DNA from: Amaurobius ferox
Lineage: Eukaryota > Arthropoda > Arachnida > Araneae > Amaurobiidae
DNA length: 64,000 nucleotides
Direction of reading: 5' to 3'
Assembly (NCBI GenBank): GCA_951213105.1
Contig: OX578140.1
Coordinates: forward strand, 119,085,653-119,149,652
The notes beneath the pieces were generated by a model, which worked only from the letters and a program-made list of their open reading frames with translations, was not told the DNA's origin and did not search any database. Position 1 is the stretch's first letter. Each line of letters opens with the position of its first letter. The position numbers and the translations under genes are program-made. Below, one piece after another: positions 45,692 to 58,900 of this stretch.

Positions 45692-46029
45692 CTTAAAGTA
45701 ATGAAATACATAGGTTAAGAATATTTGCGAAAATGCTTTTGCATGCATAACCATATAAAACAAAAAATGGAAAATTTTCAAAAGTTATACAATATAGATA
45801 ACCCAAACAGTGAAAGTTAATTTGAATGCTTTTCACACAAATCAGTTTCTTAGAGACTAAAAATATTATCAAGGAGTTTTCATCTTAATACGAGGGTCAC
45901 ACTGAAATGTTTTGAGATGATACGGTTAAGTGGTAGAAGTTAAACTTACTCTTAGGAGTGTTCAAAGTTCTCTTCTACAACATAAATGCACTTTTGTTGG
46001 CAAATTTTCTAAAGATTAAATGTTTCAAG

Positions 46030-49000
46030 CCATCCATTTCTTGGAATCTGTGAAAAATATGCTTTTATAGCCTCATCAATCTCATCCTCAGAATGAAAAC
46101 GACATTCGCATATATTTTTTTTAGATTAAAAAAAAGCTAAAAGTCACACATAGCAAGATCAGGAGAATAGGGTGGATCTTCTATCACTTTGACTGTCATT
46201 CTTGCTGAATGAGAAGATGCATTGTCATGGTGAAGCATGAGTCCCCTAACATTCACTTTCTGAAGAAGTTCTGGAAGACACTTATTGATGTACCAGTTAG
46301 TTGTAACTGTCTTCTGTCCCTTTAGCTTTATGGTTTTGACCAGACCTGTACTTAAACATGGCATACATTACTTTTTCATTGCTTATTGTCTTTTCAAGAT
46401 TGTTGATTTGGGGTCATCTTCAAAGACCCATACTTTACTTTCTTGACATGTTGCAGACCTGCCAACCTCTCAGAGACAAAAAGCATAACACAACGCACGC
46501 GATAATGTACGCGCGGTATATTTTAGCTATGTAAATTCTTGATAATCAGCTGTAGGGATTTTTTTTCCCTACATCAAAATTCTATTGAGAAACCAATTAA
46601 ATTATTACAATCCACAGCAAACATTTTTATGTTGTTAATTTTTAAATTAAACATTTAAAATTAAATAAAAATATTAATGTAGTAAAATGCATCAATATAA
46701 AACAAAAAAAAGCCATTCAAAATAACTTGAAATGTATTATACAATTTTGGTTACATATACAGTACAACTTGGAAAGACCAGTCCGAACTTTACCGATTCT
46801 GGAATTTTCCGAATTATAGAATTTGGATTTTTTCTATTTTCAAATTTCATAAGAAAATTTAAAAAAATCTGTATCATTGTTCGAAATGATCCAAATTATA
46901 GCATGTTACCCTTCATTTTGAAGGGTTTGAAAACATATTTTGATTGATACCAAGTTTGATAATGTTCCCTTGTGCCACCCCTCCCCCCGAGGGGACATAT
47001 AGCGTCACGAATACAAAAATTGTATTACGGCTATTTTTCACTACAATTACTGAAACTATTAAATCGCAATCAATTGAGTCATGCATAACCTCTTTTATGC
47101 ATGGTTATGTTAAATTTTGTCCTATACTGCCATGTTAAAGAAAATAAAAATTTTGAAGTTTTCGTTCAAATTAAAAAAAAAATTCTATTTAGTTCTAGAT
47201 TTTTCGTTAACAAAGCCGAATATAAAGTTTCATGAAAATCCATTATTATTTGTAGCAGTTATCATGTATACGGGAGATAGACCACAGATGAACATCACTC
47301 CAAAAATAGTCCAAACGTGTGTTCAGGAGGTCTTAAAACATATGTTGACATCAAAATCTCGAAATCGAAAATTTTTGTGAAAACAATATTTTCTCAATTC
47401 TACGTATGAGAAAAAACCCAAAAAAACCAGACATTTTATTTATTTTCTAGCATCCGTTATATAATTATTCCGTACGTCGTTATATAATCAGTTCTGCTAA
47501 AAAGGGAAAACTTATAAATAAAAAACGATAAATAGAGCAGCAGATAAAATAAATAACATCTGTTATAAAATAAAATACCACTCCTCAATGATTTTTCTAA
47601 AATACGATGAGTCATTAGAATGCAGCTGATGTCGACCCCTTTGAGAGTTCAATGTGTTAATGACCTTGTTGCTCTGAGCTTTGCAATAAACAAGAGCAAA
47701 ATACGCGGCAAATTTCAAGCTGGAAGATGCTCCGCTCTAACGAGGTGCTTCTTGATTACATCATTGGAAAATGATAAACCAAACAATCACTGCAAATGCT
47801 TTCTTTCGTCTTCCCGCTCACTATGAGTCCTACGGATAAAAAATAAAGTGATTGAAACGTTCCACCAATTTCTACGTAAACTTTTAAGTCATAAAAATTG
47901 GGTTTAGCTTAAAATTTGGTTTTGGTTCTTTATAAACTAGTTTTGTACTTTTTATTTATTTTTCGGTTCACCTAAGTTGAAAATTCCCCTTTCTTTAGAA
48001 TGTTGAATAAAAAACAGATTTTCTCTGACATTTTAGTCCACTTTTAAATTCCCAGTTACCAGAGTGCACACGAACGAACTCTGTGCACGTTTGGCTCCCC
48101 TGTGTCTACCACACTCCAGAAAGGAAGCACTGGTTCCTTTTTTCCTACATAGATCTTTCAAAATAAATAATCGAAGGTGAGTGTTTCTTTTTTCTATTCA
48201 ATACAACGGTCCCTATCACATTCAGGTAACATGGTCAAGTACTGGCCGACTCCAGACACCGGGAGAGCAGGTTGTAGGTAGTAGTGTCTTAGTCCGAACA
48301 ACCACACAGTTGATAAAAACTTGAGATGTTTGAAAAGAAAGAAATCTAATCCTCTAATTTTGTTGGTAAATTACACTGTTGTGAGAAATTTCTGATTCAA
48401 TCCTTTCTCTCCGTTCCGAGAATTACGGAGAAGAATTACGTTTTCCGGTATTTTCATGAAATGGCGCAGTGTTGGCGCAAAATCAGTTAAAATTTGCTTT
48501 TTGTATCAGAATGGCGCAGTTTGGTGCAGCAATCATATATCACTGGGCATTGCTATGAGGCAAGGTTAAAATGCCTAACATGACTTTAGAATGTTTGTTA
48601 CTGTGTTTAAAGACAAAACATCACGTGCTCCCTCCGCGCATGAGTTTTTTGCAGATAACGGGAATAGCTACCTGTGTTGCCAGGTCTTCGCCAAAACTCC
48701 CGCACAAAAATTGACAAAAACTAGTCCCAATATTAAATGTTGCCGGTTTTTGCTCAATGTCGCAGAAACCAGCTCAGTTGGGCAAAAATACCATTGAACT
48801 AAGCAAAAGCTGAAAGTAGCCCAAAATTTGCAACCCGCACGGCATTCAAAAAAATTTTTCTCCAGCCAAAACTAGCTCAATCGAGCGGGAAAATTGCGAA
48901 ACTGGCAATACTGCAAATACGCGTCTACATTCCAGCGCCGACCAATCAGTAGCTTTAAATATGACGAGAAAAAATGGGAAAGCCGAATGAGTCCAGAACA

Positions 49001-49741
49001 GAAAAGGAGACTGGATTGGTCTATTAGTTGCCGGTGTATTTTTGTTTGTTTCCATTGGAAAACCAAAGACAGAGGAATTTGTTAGAAATCAAAAGCCTCT
49101 CGAAATTCCCTACTTCGGTCTGAAAAAGGGAAAAAATAGGGAAAAACGTATTTTTTTTTTTTACATCATACTTTTGGTGGCAAAATCGTATTATCGTACT
49201 GCTCGTGATTTATCGTACTAAATACGATTAAATCGTAACAGTTGGCAGGTCTGGCTGTTGGAATGTCAAAAAATGGTATGTACGTTTCATCACCAGTTAT
49301 GATTTTAGAAATAATGTGGTGTCCACCATCATTAAGTAATTTTAGGGTTTCTTTACTGATTCTGATGTGCTCCACTTTTTGGTGTTCTGTTAAGTTATGG
49401 GGGATCCAATGACAAACTAATTTTTTCATATGCAGTTCTTCATGAAGAATTTTATGTATAGCTGCAAATTCAATTCCTTCCGCATTATTTGGTAGTTACA
49501 GTGATTATCAGCAATTAACATTTTTTGAATGGCCGACATATTTTCTGGAACTACAGCTGACAAAGGTCTTCTTGTGTGTTCTTCATCCAGGAGAGAATTT
49601 CGACCTCTTCTAAACTCTGTAAACCATATGAATACAGTGGCATGAGATGAGCATCATTTCCATATGCTAATGGTAGACATTGAAGACATTCTTCTTGATT
49701 TAGGCCCACTTTAAAATCATAGCTCGAAAATGCTCTCGCAT
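46030..49741 (-). pseudogene. Mariner transposase, interrupted and decayed
   Basis: Element-sense order: MREHFRAMI at 49741, HTH part with AAIHKILHEELHMKKLVCHW (~49440), WIPHNLTEHQKVEH, IITGDETYIPFFDIPTA (first Asp, ~49285). The hAT then interrupts, and the reading resumes with ESKVWVFEDDP (~46430), GLMLHHDNASSHS (second Asp, ~46225), and PPYSPDLAMCDF (third Asp, ~46145; DD34D type). A piece of the C-terminus follows to ~46030. Several stops and frame changes are present. Confidence 0.88.
46454..49253 (-). mobile_element. hAT element 2, internally deleted, inside the mariner
   Basis: Termini cagacctgccaacc and gttggcaggtctg are inverted repeats and match hAT element 3. The first ~230 bases and the last ~750 bases parallel element 3 (ctcagagacaaaaagc…; acgtgctccctccgcgcatg…), but the transposase is almost gone and ~1.8 kb at 46720-48540 is unrelated to element 3. 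Flanking words (caaca) suggest a decayed target duplication. Confidence 0.85.
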
Positions 49742-49911
49742 CAACTTAATTTTTGATTTCAAAATTTATTCTACGATAGCTAAATTGTAATTGTTGCCAC
49801 AAATTATCGTCTGTGGACATAAAAGAGTTCAAATTTAAATATCCGACCAATAATTTTATTCCAGTGCATATCATCTGCCCCTGTCTAAAAAATTTCAGTG
49901 CGACCCTAGTA

Positions 49912-50751
49912 CCACCGAGAAGATCAAAAAACATTCCTTCCAACGATGTTTGAACAGAATCCATATGACAATTCTTTCATATTTATTTATTTATTTTTAA
50001 ATAATTTTAAATTAATATTGTTTAAAGTAATCTGATACTTATTTCACTATACTTGAAAAACAGAATACACTCAAACGTGTGAAATGGAAAATTGGCATAA
50101 GAGAAAAATATTTTTAACTATAGGAAATTTATGTTACTTCTCCTGTGTGTGTGAAACAGAACCTACACAATGCGGAAACAAATGGCTAATGAAAAGTAAT
50201 TTGATAATCAATCACCTGTAATAAACAAAGAATAAAATAACCATAGGACTATTTCAGTTATTTATTTCCAAAGGAACCACTTCTACAGAAGTAAGCTGAA
50301 GTTGGATTTTAACTTTTTTATAGTAAAACAATACTACTGAAAAGGAACTTTCTATTAACTTCCTCTTTTCCCTATAACTAGAGTTTTCAGTTTTACTTTT
50401 CCACTCACATTAGTTATCACTAGTGTTACTGTGACTCATTTCAGAATTCTTTCTTATTTTGTATCATACCTTTTCAACCGTGAAGAGTTATTCAGAATAG
50501 CATTTGAATCAGAGATGAGTAAACAAGGGTTTAATTGTCGTTCATCTATGAGGAGCTAGACAGGACTCAAGAAAAATGACGACTTATCCGGTGACAACTT
50601 TTTACTGTATTTGATAATTTTAGAAATTTTATTTATTTGCTTGCTTGAAATGGATTTAGAAGGATTATTTACTTATTAATGTTCCTTTTCCTTAATTTTG
50701 GTTATCGATTTTCCATTTATTTAGGATTTTAATATTGTTCTATTTCAAATG
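49912..50751. other. AT-rich intron sequence
   Basis: Nothing recognised. Confidence 0.4.
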
Positions 50752-51479
50752 CATAGCTGCCAACTTATTTGGAGTAAAAATCAGAAGATTTTTGAAAAAA
50801 AATCAGAATAGCGCGTAAAATGAGTTTTACAGAACAAATCGACATAAATCTGATTTTCAAAGGACACAATGTAAATAACGCACAAATATGTGAAACACAC
50901 AACTGTTTTGAGATCTCTTTGGAAACAGTTGTATGCATGTTCATTTGTACATTATTTACATTGTATCCTTCATCTCTCAAAATATTTTGACAGAAAGTTA
51001 CGTTATGTAATGATGATATAATTCGTTATGTAATGATGGAAAATGATATAATTCTATTATATTTAGAAAATGCAAGTTTGACAATTGCGTTTAAGAACAG
51101 GGTTGTTTAAATACATGGGCAAATTTAATTTTAACACATTCCTTTATATTAATTCTAAACTATGATTTTGTTATCTATAATAACTCATGCTTTTATTTTG
51201 TCAGTTTTGTTGAAATTAAATCATTACAATAGTCAGGATTTATGAACTTAATTTCACAAAAAATTTTTTTTTTACAATTGGGAAGACACAAATTTTTTGT
51301 TCTTAAACTGCAGTATATTTTTAAACACATTCATAAAATTATCATGTATTATTAAAATGTGCATTGTCTAGTGTCTACACATAAATAAAAATTGGTGGCA
51401 GTATATTTTAAAGAAAATGTTTATTTTGTTCAAAAATATCTTTTCATAAAAATGTGGCAGAAAGGGCTTCAGATAGAAA

Positions 51480-52000
51480 AAGATTGAATTTCATGATCGT
51501 ACTATTTATATGAAAATAATTAAAAAATTAACTTTTATAATCAACCAAACTATGAAAATAAGCTACTTTAGTCCAGTTAATGTGCAACAATAAGGAGATC
51601 GATGGAAAAGGATAATTGCGTAATCTCGGAAACGCCCGCGAAAAAAAACTGAATTTCACGATCGTACTATTTATGTGAAAATAATAAAAAAAATTTGCCT
51701 TTATAATCAACCAAAATATGAAAATAAGTTAATTTAATCAAGTTAATGTGCAACAATAGGGAGATGGAGATCGATGGAAAAGGATAATAGCGTTCTCTCG
51801 GCAACCGCTGCAGAGATGAAAAAAAAAAATTACTATTTAAATGAAAATAATTAAAAAGGTGACCTTTATAATCAACTGAAATATAAAAATAAGCTAGTTT
51901 AGTAAAGTTAATGTGTAATAATCAGGGGATGGAGATGGATGGAAAAAGGCAATTATGTACTCTCAGCAAAGCCTGAAAAGAAAAGACTGAATTGCTCATC
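51480..52000. repeat. 166-bp tandem repeat in hAT element 4
   Basis: tatgaaaataag recurs at ~51552, 51717 and (changed) 51883 with gttaatgtgcaacaat, gatcgatggaaaaggataa and actgaatttcacgatcgtac in each unit. Confidence 0.82.
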
Positions 52001-52461
52001 TTAAAATTTAAGCGAAATATAATTTGTTTAGTAAAATAATTCTTTATTTTTATTCGCACTATAAAAATAAATTAGGTCTATTGTTCTGATATGAAATCAT
52101 TAGAAGAAGAAAATGGATGCAAACTGGTAATTTTGGACTCTCAACAAAAAGGGGTAAAAGTAAAACAAATATTTTCAAATGCTGTGCGAAGTTTTTTCTT
52201 CTGTTTCCCCTTTGAGTCCAATGACAACATATGTATTAATGATATATATGATAACATACATCACGGTGATTACGGAGACAAAAATCTACAACTTATTTTT
52301 GATTCCTTTCTGTGGGGGATTTTATGCCTACACTTCCGGGTTAGAAAGACGAACATTGTCTGCCGTCCGTTTCTTGAACGCTGCGTGCTGGAAGTACCAG
52401 AATAAATAGAGCTTGTCACACGAGAACGTCTGCGTTCATTGCCGCGTTCATTGTCTGCGTT

Positions 52462-52519
52462 CATTTGGATTGCTTGTCACACGAGATTGCTTGTTCTCGT
52501 GTGACAAGCAATCCAAATG
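52462..52519. repeat. Perfect hairpin, 25-bp stem, 8-base loop
   Basis: Left arm 52462-52486 begins catttggattgcttgtcaca; the right arm 52495-52519 is its exact reverse complement. A third, partial copy of gcttgtcacacgagaa lies just upstream at 52411. Confidence 0.9.
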
Positions 52520-52700
52520 CTTGGCGACATTTTGGTGTAAAAATATAAATTTGGCAATAAATCGGCAAATTGGCGCGATTTTTAGGCGTAATTAGTAAAA
52601 AATATTAAAAATCGTAAAGAAATCGATTACGCGCGTAAAATCGTAAAATAAGAGAATTTTCGTAAAAATTACGAAAAATTCGTAAAAGTTGGCAGGTATG

Positions 52701-53525
52701 CAAATGTATTCTATTCCATAGTTATTCTTTTTCAAATAGCAGAAGTTTGTTCTTTTAAGGTTTTAGTAATTTATATTTATTTAAATTAACTAAAATGTAA
52801 TTCCTTTTATTCCCTTTCATTTAATACATAATATCATTTAAATTCTGTTTCCTGCTTTCTTAATACTTCAGAATCATCTATTTTTGAAGTTTTGCTATGT
52901 TTGTATATTCTAAAGCATTTCACTTCATTTCTTTTGATTTTTATCTGGCTCTTATTTGGCTATTTTCTTCTAGTTTTGGATTGGCTGCCAGTATTATTAA
53001 AATCATCTGTCATGAATTTTTTTTACCATTTATCGATTACCCATAATTTATATATGTTTACTGGCAATGGTTGTAGAAATTATAAAAGGCAGGCTCACAA
53101 CCTTTTACTTGATTAGATCTAAAAATGTGAATGCAATGAGTCGTATTTGTGAGCTATGGAATGAACTGTTCTATTCCTTAAAACATCACACAAAATGAAT
53201 ATCTGAATGTGGCTATCTACTTTTGACTATATTCTGATTGTAGATATTTTGCTCACATTGCGAGAAGCCTTAATCTTTATGTCTGATAAACAATGTGATC
53301 CAGCAATGTTTATTCTTCGAATTTGCTCTACGGCTGCCTGATAAGGACTAAAGTGGCAAACAGTGTTTTTGATTATGCTAATGTCAATTAGTTAAAATTA
53401 GTTTATTTTTTCATAAAATATGTTAAATTTTAATAATAACTCTTAATATGTTAAACTTTAATAATAACTTTTAATATGTTAAAACTATTTAAAATTCTAT
53501 GTTCTAAATATCTTTTCTGCTTAAA
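52701..53525. other. AT-rich intron sequence
   Basis: Nothing recognised. Confidence 0.4.
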
Positions 53526-53527
53526 TA

Positions 53528-54936
53528 CACTGCTGGCCATCCAAAATGCAACACCATGAAAGACAAGAGATATCAAAGCCAAATTTATTGGACAAAGAAC
53601 ATAAAGTAAAAGGATGAATTGATTGAAAATACAGCCCCGTTCGACTTGTGGAACATGAAGAAATCAGTATTTTGTGCAGCCGCCATGGCTGACAATAACT
53701 GCCGCTACGCGCCTCGGCATTGAAAGAAAGAGACTTTGGATGTGTTCTTGGGGTATGTCAGTCCATACTGCTTCCACACGTTGCCAAACTTCATCTGTCG
53801 TAGCAGCTGGTGTTGTTTGCTGGGCCAGTCGTTTGCCAATCATCGACCAGACGTTTTCAATGGGCGACAGATCTGGAGAACGGGCGGGCCAAGGAAACAG
53901 TGAAACTTGGTGGGCATTGAAGAAATGCTGAACGATATGTGCCACGTGTGGTCTCGCATTGTCCTGTTGAAACTTGGCAGCAGGCAAGCCTTGAAAGTAA
54001 GGTAAGACAACAGGCTCCAAAACTTCAGAAATGTAGTGGTGGCTGTTGAATGTACCGGCAATGCCTATTAGGGGGGTGCGGGAGTAAAATAAAATGCCAC
54101 CCCAAACCATAACGCTAGGTGAAGGACCGGTATGGCGATGCATAATGCAAGAGTTATGCACTCTCTCGCCACAGTGCCACCAAACCCAGATACGACCATC
54201 GTCGTGTTGTAGACAGAATCGTGATTCGTCTGAAAGCACAATGCCGTGCCATTCGTCTGTCCATGTCCGGCGTTCAACGCACCATTGCAGCCGCATACGC
54301 CTATAGTCTGGAGTCAAAGGTAATCGCAGCAATGAATGCCTTGCTGAAATTGTCCGTTGCTGCAGACGACGTCAAATGGTACGTGCTGACACAGATTGTT
54401 GTGAAACAGACCTTAATTCTTGCGCTACGGTTGTTGATGTTGCAGTGCGATCCATCATTGCCATGCGCACAATATGCCTGTCCCCACGTTCGGTGGTGCG
54501 ACGAGGTTGGTGCAATCATTCCTGTCGGTTGGTTCGTCCCTTCTGCACCCACTGATTCCATATTCGCATCACGGTGGCTTGATTTCGTCCAACACGAGCA
54601 CAGATTTCTCGGAAGGGTAATCCGCAATTTCTATAAGCCACAATTATTCCTCTGTCAAACTCAGAAACGTGCTGAAATGGCTGCCGTATTCTTCAACGAG
54701 GCATACTGAAGCTTCCCACACAAAAATACAGGGTGAAAACAACATTCCTGTGCTGAAAAACAGCCTTCTCTTCTCCCCTTATATAGCTCTTGTAGGTGGC
54801 GCTACTGGCGCACATGATTTGCATATGAGCTAAAATTCTAATCATTTGTATTCCCTATCGAGGTCTACGTATGATGCAAATTTCATGCTTATTAGATGCT
54901 TCCTTTATGGTGTTGCATTTTGGATGGCCAGCAGTG
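53528..54936 (-). mobile_element. Tc1-like transposon, 1.4 kb
   Basis: Perfect inverted repeats of at least 28 bases begin cactgctggccatccaaaat and continue gcaacacca; TA flanks both ends (53526-53527, 54937-54938). One transposase frame fills most of the element on the minus strand. Confidence 0.95.
53664..54709 (-). pseudogene. Tc1 transposase with three in-frame TGA stops
   Basis: From ATG at 54709 to the stop at 53664 is one continuous frame of 348 codons, the normal length for Tc1 transposases, with no indel. N-terminal HTH pair: QPFQHVSEFDRGIIVAYRNC and ATVMRIWNQW. Catalytic DD34E: VLSDESRFC (54220), FQQDNARPHVA (53930) and SPDLSPIENVW (53830), with exactly 34 residues between second Asp and Glu. 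VMVWGGI is at ~54105. The only damage visible is TGA at codon 4, in the linker (after NRQE) and within the second HTH (ARTI*RRLQQ). All three fit CGA-to-TGA changes. Confidence 0.92.
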
Positions 54937-54938
54937 TA

Positions 54939-55915
54939 GTATTCCTTTTTATCCTAATTCTCTTTTGGCAAAATGTTCTTTAAAGTTTTGATATTTTAAA
55001 TTAATTATTTAATATTATTTTCTATAACTTTTATAATTCTAACATAATTTCGGCCATATTGTCATTTCAAATGTTGAAATTTATTGTTTAAATTAAATGT
55101 AAAAATTTTTAAAAGTTTTTTTTAAATCGAAATTAAATTTAAAATAAACATTAAGTCTTTTGAAAACTTCAACGTTTATTCATTTATTTGAGCCTAATTT
55201 TAAAGCTTCATTCCATTTAAAAAAGTTTACATATTTGTATTAAGGAAATACTAGTCAGGTAGTACAGTTTTAGAGTGTTTTTCAAACTTTAGATTCTTTA
55301 ACAGTTTATAGGTACTTTAGATATTTAAAAAATGTTTTGAATTTTAGAAACTTTTATCATCATTTAAACAGGAGGGTAAAATGGTTGGAGGTAGGCTTCT
55401 GGAAATCGCTTGTCCTCGCTGGGTTAAAATTCGGTGAGGATAGCCAATTTTCAGAAGTTGCAGTCCTCTCGGATGGTATTAAGATTAAAGATTCTGGAAA
55501 AAGAAAAAAAATATTGTAAAATTATGGTGAAAGAAGCCCTTTCCCGTGCCATGAATGAAAATCTAAATGTCGTCACCTACAAATCCCCCCCCCCTCCCAT
55601 AAACTTAACTAATGTGCATTAGTAACACCTTCTTTCCAGGAAAGCCATCAGATCTGCATTGTAACCACAGGCGCTAGTTATTTTCCCTCCCCTCATTCCC
55701 CACCCAGTGAATGCGAAAATGTGATACCGTGTTCACGATCGAAGTGACATGTTCTGTTTTCGAGGTCTACATGTGCAGAAATTTATGATTTTCACCCAAC
55801 CACACAATACCAATGCTTAAACCCGGGCCAAGCCCGAAGAAATTTGTAAATGTTGAATGAATTCGACCTGAAAATAACTGTCTTGACAGGCCCGAAATGA
55901 CTTGTATTCAAATAT
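54939..55915. other. AT-rich intron sequence
   Basis: Nothing recognised; a c-rich run at 55589-55600. Confidence 0.4.
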
Positions 55916-58900
55916 CAGATCTACCAACCTCTCAGAGCCAAAAAGCGTAACGACGCACGCGATAATGTACGTGCGGTATATTTCAGCTATGTAAATTCTT
56001 GATAATCAGACTGTAGGGATTTTTTTTTCCCTACATCAAAATTCTATTGAGAAACCAATTAAATTATTACAATCCACAGCAAACATTTTTATGTTGTTAA
56101 TTTTTAAATTAAACATTTAAAATTAAATAAAAATATTAATTCTTTAGTAAAATGCATCAATATAAAACAATTAGAAAACTATAATGCACATCATGGATTT
56201 TTGATTTCTATTAAAAAGAAAGGTAAGGACAAAATTTTTGCACATTACAACAGCATTAATAAATCTAACTTTTATTTAAACCAACATATGTGGCTGACTT
56301 TGCCTTTTTTAAAAACCCAGAAGAATATTTTTGCTGGAAACAAGGTCCAGACATACAGGATTTTGCAATCAAAAGTGATTGAAGTGCTCAAAGAGCCTCT
56401 TACATCAGTTTTATTTCTCTTTACTAAACTAAAAACTCTTTCACAAGAGGCATTGCTATGAGGCAAGGTTAAAATGCCTAGCATGACTTTAGAAAGTTTG
56501 CTACAAATAAATTTGCCATCAGAGTTCTTTTCTTTTGATAATAAATGCCATTGTTCACTAATACTTTTACTATTTAAAATGTTATCTGGTAAAGGTGCAA
56601 TTTGAAAATTTAGAAATGCACTTTCTACAACATCAACAGCTTCAGAAAATGTTTCATTCTCACATCTTACAAGGAGACATGGGAACATATCTACTAAATA
56701 CTGAATTGATGAAAAATTAAACTGCTCTCTTCTAGAAATATCAGCAACTTGGACATGATTTAAAATTTCCAGATTCCATGGAAATTTAGAAACTATATAG
56801 TCACAGCCAGTAATAAAATAATTTCTAACTTTAGAAAAAAATTCTTTCTGCTCCTCAGTGCTAACTGTTTTAACCAATTTTCTGGTTTCAAAACCAATTG
56901 ATAACTCTTCATTTTCTTTCTGGTTTTCTATTTCATTATATTTAACATAAAATGTTGATTTTGCTTGCTTAATAGCAATTACCTTTACAAATTTAATTAA
57001 GAGTTCATTAAAAAGACATTCGATATCGGATTTGAGTGTATGCACACGAGGTTCCTCCTGCTGAAACATTATATTGTATTTTTCAAAAACTTTTGTAACA
57101 TGACAAACAAATAATGCATAAGCATGATTCACAGTAGAACTTAATGTAAAGAAAATTCTCTCTTGCTTATTTAAAGCATCTCTTGAGAGACTTTTTTCAG
57201 ACTGTTTTTGTTGCTTCTTTTTAATTAGATGTGCTGAAGATTTTTTATCATGTTCAGTGTTAACTGCATTCATTTTAAATTTCTTATTAACAGAAGTCAA
57301 ATTCACAATTTTCCTCTTTAACATTTCGTTGGGTTTACAACTTTCTGATTTTGAATTATCAAGTTTTGGGATGGTATACAAAGAAATTCTTGGGGTGAAA
57401 CCAATTTTTTTTTTTCATTTACATTAGAACACTCTTCTTTAAAAAATAAAGTTAAGCAATGCCTCTGCTGCAATAATCTCTCAAGGCATCTACCAAGAGA
57501 AAGCCACCGAGTGCAGCCATGTCTTAAAATCTTTTGTGTTTCAACATCATACAACTCTTGAATTTCTTTTAAAGCCTGTTTCCTTTTAAAACTTTTTTCT
57601 AGATAATAATAAATGTCAATTAAAAGTTCATGAATTAGTATAGGTAAGCTTTCAGCAGATTTTTGTGCTGCCAAATTAATCAAATGGCATAAACATCCAA
57701 ACGCAAATAAATTTGGTTGCTTACTTTTTAAAAATGCTGAAACTCCTTTTTTCTTGCCGATCATAACAGGTGCGTTATCACATGATAGAGCAAGGCAGTT
57801 TTCCCACGGAATTCCGTAGCGTTGAAATTTCTCATTTATTAATTTGGCAATGTTTTCCCCAGTAGGGGATTCCATTAATTTTGGCAAAGACAAGAACTCA
57901 GTTTTTACTCCATTTGATGATTCTTTAAAATACGTTAAAACGATTGGATACAATTGATCATCGCCACAATGACTCCCATCAGTAGACACCGTAAATGGAT
58001 TTTTAGTAGCTGCAATTATTTGTTTTTGATTTTCACTGTCTAGTTCTTTAATAATAAAAGCTGTTTTTGTTCGCCCACAGGAATAATGCTTTGCCTCTTT
58101 CGAATCTGGGAACATCGCTTGAAATAATGGGCGAGCATAGTCTGCAGTAGCTAACGGAAGATTATGTTCTAAAATGAATGAGATGAACATAACTTCCGCT
58201 TTAGTAGTCTGCAATTCTTTATTCACAGTTAAAAATTCATTTATAGACTTCGTAGATTTGGAAGTCTTGAATTTATCCACGTGTTTGGCCGTTTTCGAAT
58301 GTTTAACTATGTCCACACGTCCGCCATGAGAAATGGAGATATCACAGTTACATACAACACAAAAGGCAAGAGATGCACTTATTCTTGATTCTTTGATAAA
58401 TTCAAACTCTCTGCAATACTTTTCGGAAAATGTTTGAGATCGGGCATTCGTCTTTGTAGACATCATTCAATTGATTAAGTATATAAACTAAACTGATCTC
58501 AGCAAAAACAGCATCAGGAGAAATCAACAAAACATCACGTGCTCCCTCCGCACATGGGTCACGTGGTCTCTCCGCGCATGATGCTCCTTCCCGCAGATAA
58601 CGGCTATAGCTACCAGTATTGCCAGGTCTTCGCCAAAACTCCCGCACTTCTTCCTACTCTTTGCTTCGCCAAAACTAGCTCAATTGAGTGGGAAAATCGC
58701 GAAACTGGCAATACTGCAAATACGCGTCTACATTAGAAATCAAAGCCTCTCGAAATTCCCTACATCGGTCTGAAAAAGGAAAAAGCGAAAAAAAAAAGGG
58801 GAAAAAATAGGGAGAAACCTAATTTTTTTTTTTTTAAATCGTACTTTTGGTGGCAAAATCGTATTATCGTACTGCTCGTGATTTATCGTACTAAATACGA

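Larger units (their letters stand above)
45891..49909 (-). mobile_element. Mariner transposon split by a hAT element
   Basis: Ends cgagggtcacactgaaatg and (reversed) ctagggtcgcactgaaatt match as inverted repeats beside TA (45889-45890, 49910-49911). Without the 2800-bp hAT insert, the element is ~1.2 kb, normal for mariner. A transposase pseudogene occupies the minus strand. Confidence 0.9.
50752..52700. mobile_element. Non-autonomous hAT element 4
   Basis: Left end catagctgccaactta; right end, reversed, catacctgccaactttta. caaatg lies immediately outside both. No transposase. It holds a three-unit ~166-bp tandem repeat (51480-52000) and, near its right end, a perfect 25-bp-arm hairpin (52462-52519). 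The terminal tcgtaaaa-rich segment resembles the ends of elements 2 and 3. Confidence 0.78.

Noticed and set aside
46760..46800. Left end of a pogo-like element (cagtacaacttgg)
   Set aside because: A single end without a partner; may be part of the ~1.8 kb unrelated to element 3 inside hAT element 2.
53664..54332. A short 222-residue Tc1 protein as an intact gene
   Set aside because: It only begins after an in-frame TGA; the frame continues upstream through the DNA-binding domain to 54709.
57400..57420. Programmed frameshifting in the hAT transposase
   Set aside because: hAT transposases are not known to need it; a homopolymer error or mutation is more likely.
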